Shown piece after piece: positions 37,001 through 48,020 of a stretch of DNA of 48,020 nt. The notes below the pieces were generated by a model that was not told the DNA's origin, searched no databases, and was given only the letters and a program-made list of their open reading frames with translations. The DNA lies in contig NOWV01000325.1 of the NCBI GenBank assembly GCA_003344405.1, forward strand, positions 1 to 48,020, read 5' to 3'. The first letter of the stretch is position 1. Each line of letters opens with the position of its first letter. The DNA comes from Trichoplax sp. H2. Taxonomy: Eukaryota > Placozoa > Uniplacotomia > Trichoplacea. The translations under genes and the position numbers were made by a program.

Positions 37001-38018
37001 GCAAAGCTAGTATCCAACACACTTCTTGAGATTCCATTAACCTTTAGATCTCGTATACATCCAATAAAGCCTTGAGCGTTTTGCGATCCAATTGTAATCT
37101 GAGGAGACTGTTGGATTGTTAAAGTTCGCTCAAAGGCAACGGAGCCAAAATCGTTATCAATGTATACACGAAAGCTTGTCGATGAGCTTATCATTCGAAA
37201 TTGATGCCATGACCCATCATTAAGTCTTGGCTGAAAGACATGTGTATCCGTTGTACCCACTTGCAACATTGTTGCAATTCCAGATGTCAGACTAATCACA
37301 GCACTGTAAGTTGCCTTAATGTAGACTAACTCGCGGCTACGGCCACTGTCTGTAGTACGAAACCAAAAATCAAACGAGTAATCGAACAAGCCGCTTGGTG
37401 ATATATTAATGATAAGTCTTGAAGATTGCGATTGCAGATGGGATGCAATATAAGGCGCAGTTGTGACACATCCTTGATTGACACCTGCAGATACACCATA
37501 AGGAAACTGTCCAAATAAATTTTGCAAGACAGTAATTCCGTTAAACACCAAATCACGTAAACAACCGCTAAAGTTGCGAGAGCTCGAGATGGTGTCAACG
37601 GTATCGTTCGTTCTTGGAAAACCACCAACATAAATCATATCATCGATTGTAATTTCATCTACACCACTTAGACCAGATCTTCTATCATGAGCTGAATTAA
37701 CATTGTCAACAGTTAAGATTCCAAAGTGTTTGTTCCGTGAAAAACTTACCAGATGCCATGCGTTATCCGAAATTTTCACTCCATTGTTGATAATGTATTC
37801 TGATGTCGTCATATGCCTAAATTGAATTCTCAATCTCAAGTATCCTGACTTCAATTCAAGTATCAAATAGTTATCAGTTCCATTAGCCATTAAAATAATG
37901 CCATCGGTAGAAAAAGTCCTAACACCAAACGAAATATCGTTCTTTTCAGATGTAATTACGCGATTCTCAGATGCATCATAATATCCGTAACCGAATCCAT
38001 TGAAGGTAATAAGAGATT
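34080..38018 (-). CDS. CNTNAP-like: Contactin-associated protein-like / neurexin-IV-like receptor, 5' end missing
   Basis: Single-pass cell-adhesion receptor. Five exons join in phase: 36846-38018, 36029-36679, 35478-35898, 35108-35328 and 34080-34909, giving 1,097 residues of the C-terminal part. Domain order: LamG1 (about 1-170), LamG2 (175-345), EGF1 with cysteines ending YCQL (350-390), a fibrinogen-like domain (TIDPDGPLGSLEPF, YGWWVSRNN, SWGG, KCACGVTGSC, CNCDG), LamG3 with GFIGCIGSLYI, EGF2, LamG4, a membrane segment (GIVGIIIFVLIVLGIIIALYV, about 1033-1053) and a 44-residue tail. The fibrinogen-like domain separates Caspr proteins from classical neurexins (family knowledge). The tail has GKYTTEEAKADE, like the 4.1-protein-binding GTYHTNEAK of Caspr, and ends in ELYV, a PDZ ligand. 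The first exon seen begins at acceptor AATAG with phase needing an earlier exon. The signal peptide and expected discoidin domain lie above 38018 or outside the window. Confidence 0.92.
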
Positions 38019-40232
38019 CTATTATCAATAATATTAAAAAGGTGTACAATATTTAATATAGGTGAAGTAGTTCAAATACATATGAAAGATACTATAAAGC
38101 AATGACAATTAAGAATGTGTACGTAAATAGGTATTCTGTAGATTAAACGAAAATACTTTTGTACAGCAACTGTCAGATCTATTTGATACAACTCAGGCAG
38201 AAGGAGCAACCGTAGGCTTTCTACGATTGAATCTTTATTGCTCCAGTTATTTACTATTTTTATCCCTTAGAATGATGCCAACTGAAATCAGTACGATAGC
38301 GTAGTTAGTTACATTAATTGATAAACTAACCGCTTTACACTGTATTCTTTCTTTGCTTTCTGATTCTTAAAAGACCTCGAATGTGATACAGCACAATTTG
38401 TTATATACAGTAAGCTGGCAGCGATTACATGTACTGAAGGCCTGTGCTTTCATCCCTGATACTCATAAATTTGATCACATAGGAGACTAATACGTAACTT
38501 TTCTCTGCACTATAGCATTATAACTGTTTCCGCATTGTCTCATTCTTAAAGGCAATTAATATATTATTGCATAAAAAAGTGAGATTGTTTCCATTACTGC
38601 AAACTGATCATGAACAAGAAACAACAGCGTTGCATACTGAAACTTTTAAAAGATCACGCAATTTATAATTCACCATAAACCGCTGATGTAACACTATCTC
38701 CTGTCCTTTCAAATTTTAAAAAATTTAACCAATAATAATTATTTTATCTTTTCATGCAAATTCCAAAAGAAACTACCCAATGCCACGAGATTCAGTATAT
38801 TTAATAAACGGTTAAATAATAGGCTATACGCCATAATTTTATAAACCGCGGAATTGCTAGCAACGCCTTTTCTGCAAGTGGTTTAAAGGTTATATATTTT
38901 GCTATCTACTAATATGCTAAATACAAAATCATGATTTCTTTTGAGACGTTAATATGAATAATCAAGGGTTATCCCGGACAAAATGAGGTTATCTATTGGA
39001 CAAGTAATGCAACTAAATTTTAACAGTTAAATTACGGAAGAGAGAGGAAAACTTTGATTTTTTTATGTAGAATTTGATTTATGAGCATAGATTAGCTATA
39101 ACGTGTATAATTGGATTAAGAGTTCGAAATGTCAATCAATATGTAATTACATTAAGATACTGCATGTCTGCTTATAAGTTAAGGCTAGACAATAAAATGA
39201 TTCTTATACTGATCAAACTTGACGTGCGGTTAAGTTTATGGGATATTAATTTAGATAAAATGAATTTGAATTAAACAAATTAAGGATAAGGCTACCGTAC
39301 TTTCATTGTTATAATTTCAAAAAAGACAATAAAGTAATATCATTAACTAAAGGCAATTACTGTCAGTCTCAGTGCTCATGAAATAATATAGTAGCTTCTT
39401 TTAATCGATATGATACATATAGAAATTACCAATAGGCACGTTAGTGTTGAAACTATTTTAACATTTGCCTTTTAGTGATGCCATATAACTCCATCTATTT
39501 AATTATTTCACCAGTAAGCAAAATTTATTCAATTTTTAACAACTTGAAGATAAATATATTGTTACGATGCTAATTCTACGAATAGTGGTATTTACTATGA
39601 CTATACTTTATCTACATTGTGTTTATGATAGTCGTAGACTTTCGTATAGGCTAAGTTTCGATCTCGATAAAAAACGCGTTACATGTAATGATTAAATTAT
39701 AATTGGAGTGTAATACAATAATACTGAATTTCAAGTATTTACTCAAGCGAAACTTGATTTAGTTAAAATTAATCGATGTGAATAAAATTTCTGTGGTTAG
39801 GATAGAATTTTCACGGACGCATTTACTATTTATTGAAACAACGAATTTTGTATATCACAACGGTAAAATTTTGCAACGTAGTCAAATTTGGCATGTCGTT
39901 ACCAAAAATTTATGTTTCAGTTAAGCAGGCGCATTTACATCGAAACTACCCCAGTGAAGATAATGAATTAAAGCTCCTACTATGAAAGTTTTTAACGTAT
40001 GAGGGAAAATTCTTGTCAGTCTAATTGAATAAATGAAATACTACTTCTGTCAAAGTACCATTCATAGAACGTTTCATCAAGATCAGATAAGTGTAAACCG
40101 CTATTTTTAATTTAAGGCCTATCCCAATTTTAAATTACCAGACATCCTTTTATAGTATTTGTTATGTAATATTCGAAGCCAGTAAAACTAAATTATCCTT
40201 AGAAAGTTATCTAACTGGTTTCTAATGTATTA

Positions 40233-40463
40233 CTACCAATCAGGAGTGAACAAAAACTTGACAATGAACCTGGCTGGAGACCATATGAATTTGTCGTCTT
40301 GGCGTAAACATGCATCAGAATTTCGCTTGTTGAGTCTATTTACTGATTCATATCTATTGTTTGTAATTAGTAGGAGCCCGTCTCGACTTTCTAAGATTAC
40401 CCATACTTGAATATCGTAATCAATTAAGACATTATTAGGCCGCAGTCCTACAGGACTTACTTC
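40233..40463 (-). CDS. Possible terminal exon, unassigned
   Basis: On the minus strand an acceptor (ATAATAG) at 40464 is followed by 76 codons and a stop at 40233. It begins EVSPVGLRPNNVLIDYDI, continues QVWVILESRDGLLLITNNRY and ends VKFLFTPDW. The composition, with alternating hydrophobic residues, looks like a beta-rich extracellular domain. Together with the frame at 40677-40879 it could form an immunoglobulin-like or other beta-sandwich protein, but phases between them did not resolve cleanly. The plus strand is also open here (40225-40410). No family recognised. Confidence 0.25.
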   Translation of the reverse strand, partial: EVSPVGLRPNNVLIDYDIQVWVILESRDGLLLITNNRYESVNRLNKRNSDACLRQDDKFIWSPARFIVKFLFTPDW

Positions 40464-40676
40464 CTATTATCTAATTCATGAATGACCAAAAGTCATTGCC
40501 TATTGGTATCATCCTAGTCCACTTTTGTATACTATTACTATTGCCACTGGATTACCAGGATAAACAATGGCAGCTTGTCTTTACACTTGTATCTTGCTAT
40601 TCAATAATGGCCAGAGATAGACATCCAGACTGTCCAATAACATTAGTAAAATCGTTACAATGGTATTAACTAATAC

Positions 40677-40879
40677 GTCTTCAATGGAGAACAGTTCTAT
40701 ATTCAATGGCCCTTCGAATTCAGTAATTGTTCTCTTATTTCTATTGTCATGGTTAGCAAACAAGTATACTATGCTAGGACAATCATATTTAGACGTTGCA
40801 CAATTGAACATCGTGTAATCCGTGAAAGTAATATCTAATCCGGTGCTTGATGGAACATTTACGTGCTCATTTTGGTTTT
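40677..40879 (-). CDS. Possible internal exon, unassigned
   Basis: Bounded on the minus strand by an acceptor (CTATTTTAG) and a possible donor (GAC followed by GTATTA). It encodes NEHVNVPSSTGLDITFTDY, then MFNCATSKYDCPSIVYLF, then TITEFEGPLNIELFSIED. Two cysteines and the L-I-L-F-S-I-E-D ending resemble part of an Ig-like fold. Just downstream (near 40580) a frame reads RYKCKDKLPLFIL, which would supply a classic Y-x-C strand, but it needs a phase that none of the visible donors gives. Reported as exon-like, not as a gene model. Confidence 0.22.
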
Positions 40880-41724
40880 CTAAAATAGCAGTTTAGAATT
40901 ACATCTATTCAATCGATCTTTCGATAAAGTTACAAATTAGAACTATCGGTGATTTTAGTCCTATCACAAAAGTGTACAAACTGGTGCTTGTAGAAAACGA
41001 ACAAATAGTCTTTAAAAGTGTATTTAGATGATCCTATTCAAAGCAAGGCTTTACTAAATTTGCGAATTCAATTCGACATAGTATCATCATAACTTCCGTA
41101 AATGCGCAATAAATGGATGATTACAAAGTAATGTAAATTTATTTATCATGGAGGATAGCGGTTTGATAGTCAGCTTAATGTACTATAATTCATCTTAACG
41201 AATAGTTTTAGTAGTTTCATGAGCTTGTACACCTACAAAAACGATGAAAATGATTTGGATTGGTTGCGTATTATTTGTACCCCTTGGTAACTGGTTGGAT
41301 CTAATGTTTAGATTGCACTATCGTGCTCTACTAACGTCAACCATCATAGAGCAGTATTGTAAAGCTTTTTAAGCTTTTCTTTATCTTCTATACATAGATA
41401 TCATCTTTACTGCTGTGATTTTGTGAAGAAATATTTTTAATTAGTCAATTTTCCATAGATTGATCTGATCCTTGAATAATCATGATAAATGTAATATAAA
41501 ATAACATTGTCAAGGCGAAGTAATGCTTGCTAATCCATAACGTTATTGTCATGCTATTATAATGTGTAGTGTATTTTCGGACCTGTTTCTGCGACCACCC
41601 TAAGAGTTATTTAATTTTAATTCCCCCCGCTGACAGTTGAGAAATTAACCGCGTCTTTATATATATAACTACCAAGTTTCAAGATGGAATTATTCGTTGG
41701 TTCATATGCTTTTTTTCTCTTCAG

Positions 41725-41919
41725 CGTCATTTGTTAATTTTAAGCGTGCTAATTATTGTAATAGACATCGTCGTGAGCGCAATAATGCCTACTATCATTT
41801 CTGAGCTTTATAAGGCAGATTTTCACGTGGTGAACTATATGCTTTCGTATCCATATGTTGCAGTCAACTGTATAAATCAGCAGTTAAAAAGCTTCAATAG
41901 ACGTTTAGCACTCATTTAA
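41725..41919 (+). CDS. Possible terminal exon encoding membrane segments
   Basis: A strong acceptor (TGCTTTTTTTCTCTTCAG) at 41724 opens a 64-codon frame to a TAA at 41917-41919. It starts RHLLILSVLIIVIDIVVSAI, one membrane helix, then a short loop (SELYKADFH), then a moderately hydrophobic stretch and a basic end (LKSFNRRLALI). The layout resembles the sixth and seventh helices of a rhodopsin-type receptor, but the NPxxY motif is absent. A short plus-strand frame at 41243-41371 (MKMIWIGCVLFVPLGNWLD) could be an upstream part. Receptor identity is a guess; it may be a decayed gene. Confidence 0.25.
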   Translation, partial: RHLLILSVLIIVIDIVVSAIMPTIISELYKADFHVVNYMLSYPYVAVNCINQQLKSFNRRLALI

Positions 41920-44718
41920 TATAATATCATACAAACCCAGCAAATTGTAAGATTGCTGTGATGAAATATAGTTCATTAGTACTGCGAACTAGAAATAGAT
42001 GTCATGTTCCTTAAGGAACGAGGTCGTATAAAGTATATGCTATGCTTATGACGCTGAAAAAACAGGATTATCATAGTCTTTTTCGTGACCTATTATTTCA
42101 GTAGATGAGTTATTATCACGCCAATGTAACATTTCAATAACAGAGCAACACGAACGTGTATCCTAGTCCTACAGTAATATTTAATAGTCTGTCGCGAAAT
42201 AGATAAGTGTGAAAAATATCGATTATGATTAAGTTTGGAGAGCTAGCGTATTCTAAATTAATTGTTAAATGAATTTACGATCGATGGCGTAAGATTACTG
42301 CAGAAATTATTATATAATAGATACATTAATCAGAATGAGGTAATGAAAAGAAAACAACCATTCAAGAAAACTTATGCCTTACTGCTTCTACTAAATGTAA
42401 TTAATTAATTAATAAGCTATCATACTAAGGTAAAATGTTGGCAACAGCTTTGGTAATGCTAACTTGAATGATAACTTTACGTCTCGCTTCAGATCGAAAG
42501 ATCTTTCGTAATTACATAGCAAAATTTAATGAATCAGACGATAGCTTTGCGTGTAATATACTATTGATATTGATTTTCTCTTCTTATACTAACATCACAA
42601 AGTTTTACTGAAGTGTAATTAAACACTTAACTTAAGCTTGAAAATTGTAATTTATCATAAAGGATAGCACCCTCATATCTTTCACTTATATTGAGCAATA
42701 TCGATCATGCCCGTGCTTGTCAACACACATTTATATATTTTTTCAAATTATTGAACAAAGATAGCATACAAGATATACAGTACATTTTATGGGAGCTTGG
42801 AGTATTGCCCCAAATCTACACAGATATTATTACTTCCCTACAATTCTACGAATACTATGGGCAAGGTTTAAGGAAAAAGATCCAATGCTAAAAAGGGTGA
42901 CGAAGCTTTCATCAGTTATAAGGTAGATGTACACTGTACAGTACGTATCATATGTGACTCATAGAGACACAATCAAGGTGCTAATTGCGAGCCGCTTTAT
43001 CAAATATTGAACAATTAGAATTATTAACTTCTGACTAGAAATTATCATTCTCCAACATTTTAGCGAATAGCTCGTAAAAAAAAGTGAGATCATTAGAATT
43101 TCGTCCCAAATTGGAAAAAGACTTCCATTACGGATCTACGATCTAAAATTTATAGGCCCAGAGATATATTTTTCCTCGTCTGACGTACGTTAGGGTAGTA
43201 CTTTTCAAAATTTTGCAATCAAAAGTCAGAAGGGTGGATAAAAGTGAAAAGTTATGCACTGCTGAAAGGCCAGAATGGTACACCATCACTAACTAGATAC
43301 AAGTACCTAGCCGATCCTACATCTTATTTTATACTTCATTAAAGCTAGCGTTACAAAACCAGTTCAACATCAGCCTTAAAATTGTCGAAGAACGAAGTGA
43401 TGCGTTAGTGCTAGGGTAATATCTATGTCAACCTACGCAATAATGTAATACCGCTATTATAATTCAATTTTATTACCACAGCCCTTATACCGGATTCAAT
43501 AAAACGTCGTAAAGACTGCAGTTTAAGCCGTCAATAACCGATAAAATTTCAATTTTGAATGTTTCAAGGCTACGGATTGGAAAAAAAGGCGCATTCCTAG
43601 TAACAGTTGCGTGGCAATATATTATCCAGTATTAATCCTATCCGGTCACTGCATAAAGTGTTTGGTAAAGAGAGAAAATTTTGACTATTTCAGTTGTGAC
43701 GCCGCGACGCGATCGCTCAACAATATGCCATTGGCTCGTTGTTGGTAATCCTTCTAACTTAGCTGAATATTAAGTATGTTTGCCAAGCGGTTTTGATTTC
43801 AAGTATATCAATACAACAGTAATAATTAATCAGTAAAACTAATAGTTTACATAGTAGATTCAATAACGGTTAACCAACACGCTAACAATGCCCTATTCCA
43901 TTGCAAAAGTAAGCGTTGCTCTAAGTAATCAATTGCAACGGATTACACGGAAATTGAAGAAATTGTCAAACTCGCCATTTCCCAATTTTTCATTCTGTTC
44001 AAGATTCATGCAAAATTTTGTCAATGAAGAAGCCCTTTTAGTAAAAGCGTATGGGCCAGCGCTAGTTTAAACAAATTCGACATCATTCTTTCCTTTATTT
44101 GCCTTTGCATGGCAATGATTTTACAAACGATCGTGAACGACTTCTAAATAGATTTAAGGCGACCGTTATCTAATTAGTCCCGTTAACTATAAGTACTTTG
44201 GAAGTAGAAGATTCCAATTTCAAGGTAGAAGCTGGGTAAAAAAATCATTTTATTCTATTTTACTTACGTCCTTGCGATACGCTAACATAGAGAATAACTA
44301 TGAATAAACAGTCGAAAATTAAACTTGATCTCATCTTGCTGCCGATGACGACTCGATGTCGTTTTTCTCCCACTTGCTAGAGTAAAAAGATAAGGTGGTA
44401 ATTTTTTCCTCCTTTTTGATGAATCTCAAAATAATCCGTACGGATGTCCGTGCCAGCCGAGAAACGATACAGCCAAGGCTGAACGATCCAAGGGCAGTTC
44501 ACCGTAATTTAAACACGATCTTTCCGATTGTACTGTAGTCTACCAGGCCGTACTGTACCCTTTGTTCATTAACACGGCTGAGGCATTGTTGGTTGTCGTG
44601 AGTTTTTTTGATCGTGCGCTCGCTCCGACGCTATGCACGCGTTCCTCTTATCCCTTTTGTGACGTCATCGACATCATCTGACTCATCAATTAATTGGAAG
44701 TTCAGTCACGGGCTTAGA

Positions 44719-45056
44719 ATGAAAGTTATTGCCCCAATTACTGCTGACTACAATGCAACGCATCCGCTACTTCTTGCAACAAATTGGTGTATGGCGGAGT
44801 TCTTCCTTCAGTGTAAAACAGACAGGTAGACTGGCGACATCTAATGTGTCTTTACACCGAGAAGAATTCAAAATGGAGTCATCAATGAAAGCCCTTGCCG
44901 CAATTACTGCTGACTACAATACAACGCATCCGCTACTTCTTGCAACGAATTGGTGTATGGCGGAGATCTTCCTTCAGTGTAAAACAGACAGGTTGACTGG
45001 CGCACATCTACCGTGTCTTTACACCGTGAAGAATTCAAAATGGAGTCATCAATGAA
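44719..45056. repeat. Direct tandem duplication, two units of about 166 bp
   Basis: ATTACTGCTGACTACAAT, CATCCGCTACTTCTTGCAAC, TGGTGTATGGCGGAG, TTCCTTCAGTGTAAAACAGA and GAATTCAAAATGGAGTCATC occur in both units in the same order, with only scattered differences. On the plus strand both units are open and give a repeated peptide containing ITADYN and HPLLLATNWCMAE. No start, family or splice structure supports a gene, so this may be a piece of a mobile element or a duplicated fragment of an exon. Confidence 0.8.
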
Positions 45057-46492
45057 TTGTACTGGCCTTGGGTCAGGGAAGAATCATTATGATGATAGAA
45101 AGAGTAATTTCCAAAGAATTGAATAACGAACTGCAATCATGTTATACAGCAATGATGCTACGTGTAGACCGGAATGATTCCGCTTGCCCGGGTACCCTTT
45201 TGGATACTATCGCCCAGTGATCTGATAAGTAATTTCAGTCAAAAACAGTGAATTTGGGCCACTTTCACACTTCACTGCCATTAATAAATAGATCAATATT
45301 TACTCAAGCTACTCTAGATAGAGTGATGTGAAAAAGAAAAACAGAATGTGTAATTGAACTTAAGCAATGAGTAACAGACTTTGGATCATGATTCAGAAGA
45401 CAATTTCTAAGGTCAATAGTACAAACTGTCTATCCACTACAAAATTGAGGAAACGGTCGATAATGAAGTACCCGATCAGCTAGTGAGGTAGAGCTATCAT
45501 CGGTATCATTCGTATTAGTTCCGTACAACGTGTTGCTAGTACGATTGTTGCAGTTTACTACTAGGACAGCACAGAGCAAGACGTGTATTATCGACTATCA
45601 ACTAATATGTCAGGTCTATCAACTATATTGCTAAGCTTATTGGACTTAGCTACTATTAGTAGAATAACTAAATTTGTTAGTATAGATATGGAACTAGCAA
45701 GCCAATGTAACCAATGATAATAGGGCAAGCTCACTCGCTTAGGAAGGATAAAAAAATAAATAATACGTTGAAACAGTAATTGCTTGTTCTACCATATTCA
45801 ATTTTAGAGTAGAATATACTTTTTCAATGCCTAAGTTCGCCTACGTATGATTGGCGATTAATTTAGCTTGTCCATTGGAGGTTTGCTAAAGGTGTTGCAA
45901 TTTCGTGCTACTTGGGAGCCCATGACGTATTTACAATATTAACTTCCTATTTTCATTAGCTAACATGATGCCTTAATATCTACAGTAAATTGAAATGTCT
46001 GGAGTAATGAAAAAATGATGACTTTAATGCATGGTTAATTAGCATTTCATTCGTGTTGTATTTCACAATGTCTGTAGAACTTGTACTAGCTTCAATGCAG
46101 TAATAGACGGTACTTTCGTAGTTAGAATGTCGTACTTGTCAATGAGGAAGGAAGGAACATGGAGAGCATATCGTGTGAGTAAATTGATTGCAAGCAGTTC
46201 TCACTTTCAATACTGTTGCTCACCAAAGAATGTGTTTATTAGGGGACAATTTAAAAAATATATCTTTGTCTTATTAATAAGACAACTGTACTCTAAATGA
46301 TGCTGTTTATAAGTCGACGTCGCGATTCCAATTCTTGAAAAGTACTGCACTTTTGTGTACATTATTGGCTTGTTGTATCGTCATTATCGAAGTCCTGATT
46401 CATTATCATATGAAATCATGAAAGCGTTGAAGGCGCTGCTATTGTTATAGATTAGTGATTACATAATAATAAATAAACAATTACAATTATCA

Positions 46493-46515
46493 TCATTATT
46501 ATTATTATTATTATG
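46493..46515. repeat. ATT microsatellite
   Basis: About seven uninterrupted copies of the trinucleotide ATT, preceded by AATTATCATC. A simple sequence repeat with no other feature attached. Confidence 0.9.
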
Positions 46516-46721
46516 ATCGCATCTAGCGTGGGGCGATTTTGTACTTGATGATGGAAGTCGCAGTCCACGAGTGACCATGATTACTTATACGGGGTATACA
46601 CTCTTTGAATTCAGGGTCGTTAGCGTGGACTAGACATCATCGTCTAATGGATAATCGTTTGAAGTAGTACAGTATAACGCGTTTTCAGGCAATAGCGTTT
46701 ATTTTTGTACAGTAGATCGAT

Positions 46722-47346
46722 AGCAGTAGCAACGGTAATTCTTTTATAGGGACAATTGCGTTTGATAGAGCAAATTGAAGCGCCTTGCATTTTGGCTACT
46801 GTGCTGTGTGAAATTTCATGGATGGTTTGTACCTCATTGGCGCAAGTACAGTACAGTCACGGACTACTAAAATCGGTCTTCTTTAAGTACTCTACTGCAC
46901 ACTAATGACACTATAGTGTACAGTACATACAGTAGAGCGGACTGACCATCAATCGTTGATCTGGTAAGTTACAGTACACTTATACAGTACGTACTGTATA
47001 TTACAGTATATAGTACTGTATAAGATTGAGGAACGGAAATAAAAGCAGTAGCAACGGCAATTCTTTTATAGCGACAATTGGGGTTGATGGAGCAAATTGT
47101 AGCGCCTTGCATTTTGGCTACTGTGCTGTGTGAAATTTTATGGATGGTTTGTACCCCATTGGTGCAAGTACAGTACAGTCACGGACTACTAAAATCGGTC
47201 TTCTTTGAGTACTATACTGCACACTATACAGTAGAGCGGACTCACTCACCATCAATCGTTGATCTGGCAAGCTACAGTACACTTATACAGTACGTACTGT
47301 ATATTACAGTATATAGTACTGTACAAGATTGAGGAGCGGAAATACA
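46722..47346. repeat. Direct tandem duplication, two units of about 323 bp
   Basis: Unit 1 starts at 46722 and unit 2 at 47045, both with AGCAGTAGCAACGG. Both then carry TGGCTACTGTGCTGTGTGAA, TCACGGACTACTAAAATCGG, a pentamer block, CCATCAATCGTTGATCTGG and AAGATTGAGGA-CGGAAATA. Unit 2 is shorter where unit 1 has an extra pentamer block near 46915-46935. It shows the pentamer family spreading as part of longer duplicated units. Confidence 0.88.
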
Positions 47347-48020
47347 GTACAGTAGAACACCTTGGCGCAGAATCAATATTCTACGCAACCGCACTGTGCC
47401 GTTCCGGATTTGGACTCTATGCCTACCGTAGCGGCAGTCTACAGTACAGTATGTGTGCAATTTGTACTGTAAAGTACAGTACCATCACAACCATGGCTAA
47501 TAATGGTCGTTTTCGAGTAATCCATGACCTAGGCTAAACTTATCCATCTCTTTAGCCAATCGTATCTAGATTCATCAATTCATTCACGATTTATTCATGT
47601 AGTTGTGATTATGGTCAGATTCTAGTAGTGTATGACCTTGGTAAAACTTGTGCAATCTTTTGATGCTGTCATATCGTATTCATTACCGGTACCAGACTGT
47701 ACTGTACGTAGTCCACCACACTAGTATAGTGCTTCGACTGTAGAATGGAAGCCTTCGAGATGCTCTACCATCCAATGAAAACAGGTCTCCCATGCTAGCC
47801 ATGCAGTGCAGTAGCGGATACAATCAAATCGTTGTAGGGTGCCTAACACTTTGCGATTGCAATCCTGGCTAGCTGTGCTCAACTTATCCGAGTCAATTCT
47901 TCAGCAATCAGGTACCGTGACCAAATTGATCGTGCAATTGACTGTACATCGCATTCCTGTTATTAAAATAGAGTAGTTAGCCAGCAGACGTCATGAGCAA
48001 TTGTGTATGTGCATGGGCAA

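Larger units (their letters stand above)
38019..48020. other. Largely non-coding region upstream of the Caspr-like gene
   Basis: This 10-kb stretch should contain either a long first intron or the missing 5' exons of the Caspr-like gene, but I found no discoidin-type exon. Exon-like frames at 40233-40463, 40677-40879 and 41725-41919 are listed separately. Weaker frames without recognisable domains are 42691-42891 (plus, ending LRKKIQC) and 43888-44070 (open on both strands; the minus frame meets a GTAATC donor). Local duplications at 44719-45056 and 46722-47346 and an ATT microsatellite are listed separately. Short TACAG/TACTG blocks recur at 46845-47020, 47165-47350 and 47440-47482. The rest is AT-rich with no structure I can name. 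Confidence 0.55.

Noticed and set aside
37326-37631. 101-codon minus-strand frame in a second phase
   Set aside because: It overlaps the LamG1-LamG2 exon in another phase and has no domain.
38019-38049. Signal-peptide-like hydrophobic extension before the first Caspr-like exon
   Set aside because: There is no ATG in frame; the apparent start is a TTG. The T-rich sequence is more simply the polypyrimidine tract of the acceptor.
1-48020. CRISPR arrays, tRNA or rRNA genes, bacterial operons
   Set aside because: No regularly spaced direct repeats with unique spacers, no cloverleaf with a TTCGA-type loop in a convincing setting, and all recognised genes are spliced eukaryotic genes.

Overview
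The window is nuclear DNA from an animal. It is AT-rich, its protein-coding genes are split by GT-AG introns of tens to about 2,000 bases, and all six genes I could name belong to eukaryotic families. A neurexin/Caspr-type adhesion protein, an MBD5/6-type chromatin protein, Enhancer of Polycomb and metazoan SEC61 gamma together point to a metazoan. Intron size, base composition and the simple gene set fit an early-branching animal such as a placozoan best, but the species is inferred, not proven. The supplied open reading frames are continuous frames only, so I rebuilt the genes by joining exons across splice sites in phase.

Layout. 1-4323: non-coding, with a tandem repeat of about 143 bp. 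4324-7904 (+): three-exon MBD5/6-like gene. 7905-13811: convergent 3' flanks. 13812-19038 (-): 15-exon Enhancer of Polycomb gene. 18832-24333: two near-identical 2.7-kb copies on either side of a 20-N gap, most simply two haplotypes of one locus left unmerged by the assembler; each holds EPC exon 1 and long arrays of the pentamer TACAG/TACTG that keep switching strand. 24422-26204 (+): SEC61 gamma. 26486-28409 (-): thiamine pyrophosphokinase, tail to tail with SEC61G. 29232-29950: three tandem foldback units. 30149-31598 (+): cytochrome c oxidase subunit 7A-like gene with an apparent one-base frameshift. 34080-38018 (-): 3' two thirds or more of a Caspr/neurexin-IV-like gene. 38019-48020: mostly non-coding, with a few orphan exon-like frames and two local duplications.

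The genes do not form one pathway. MBD5/6 proteins work with the PR-DUB deubiquitinase and EPC with the NuA4/TIP60 acetyltransferase, so the two convergent genes on the left are both chromatin regulators. The middle genes are housekeeping (ER translocon, thiamine cofactor synthesis, respiratory chain). The right-hand gene is a cell-surface adhesion receptor with a PDZ-binding tail. No CRISPR array, tRNA, rRNA, bacterial operon or viral gene was recognised. The most unusual sequence is the strand-switching pentamer DNA and the foldback units built from it.
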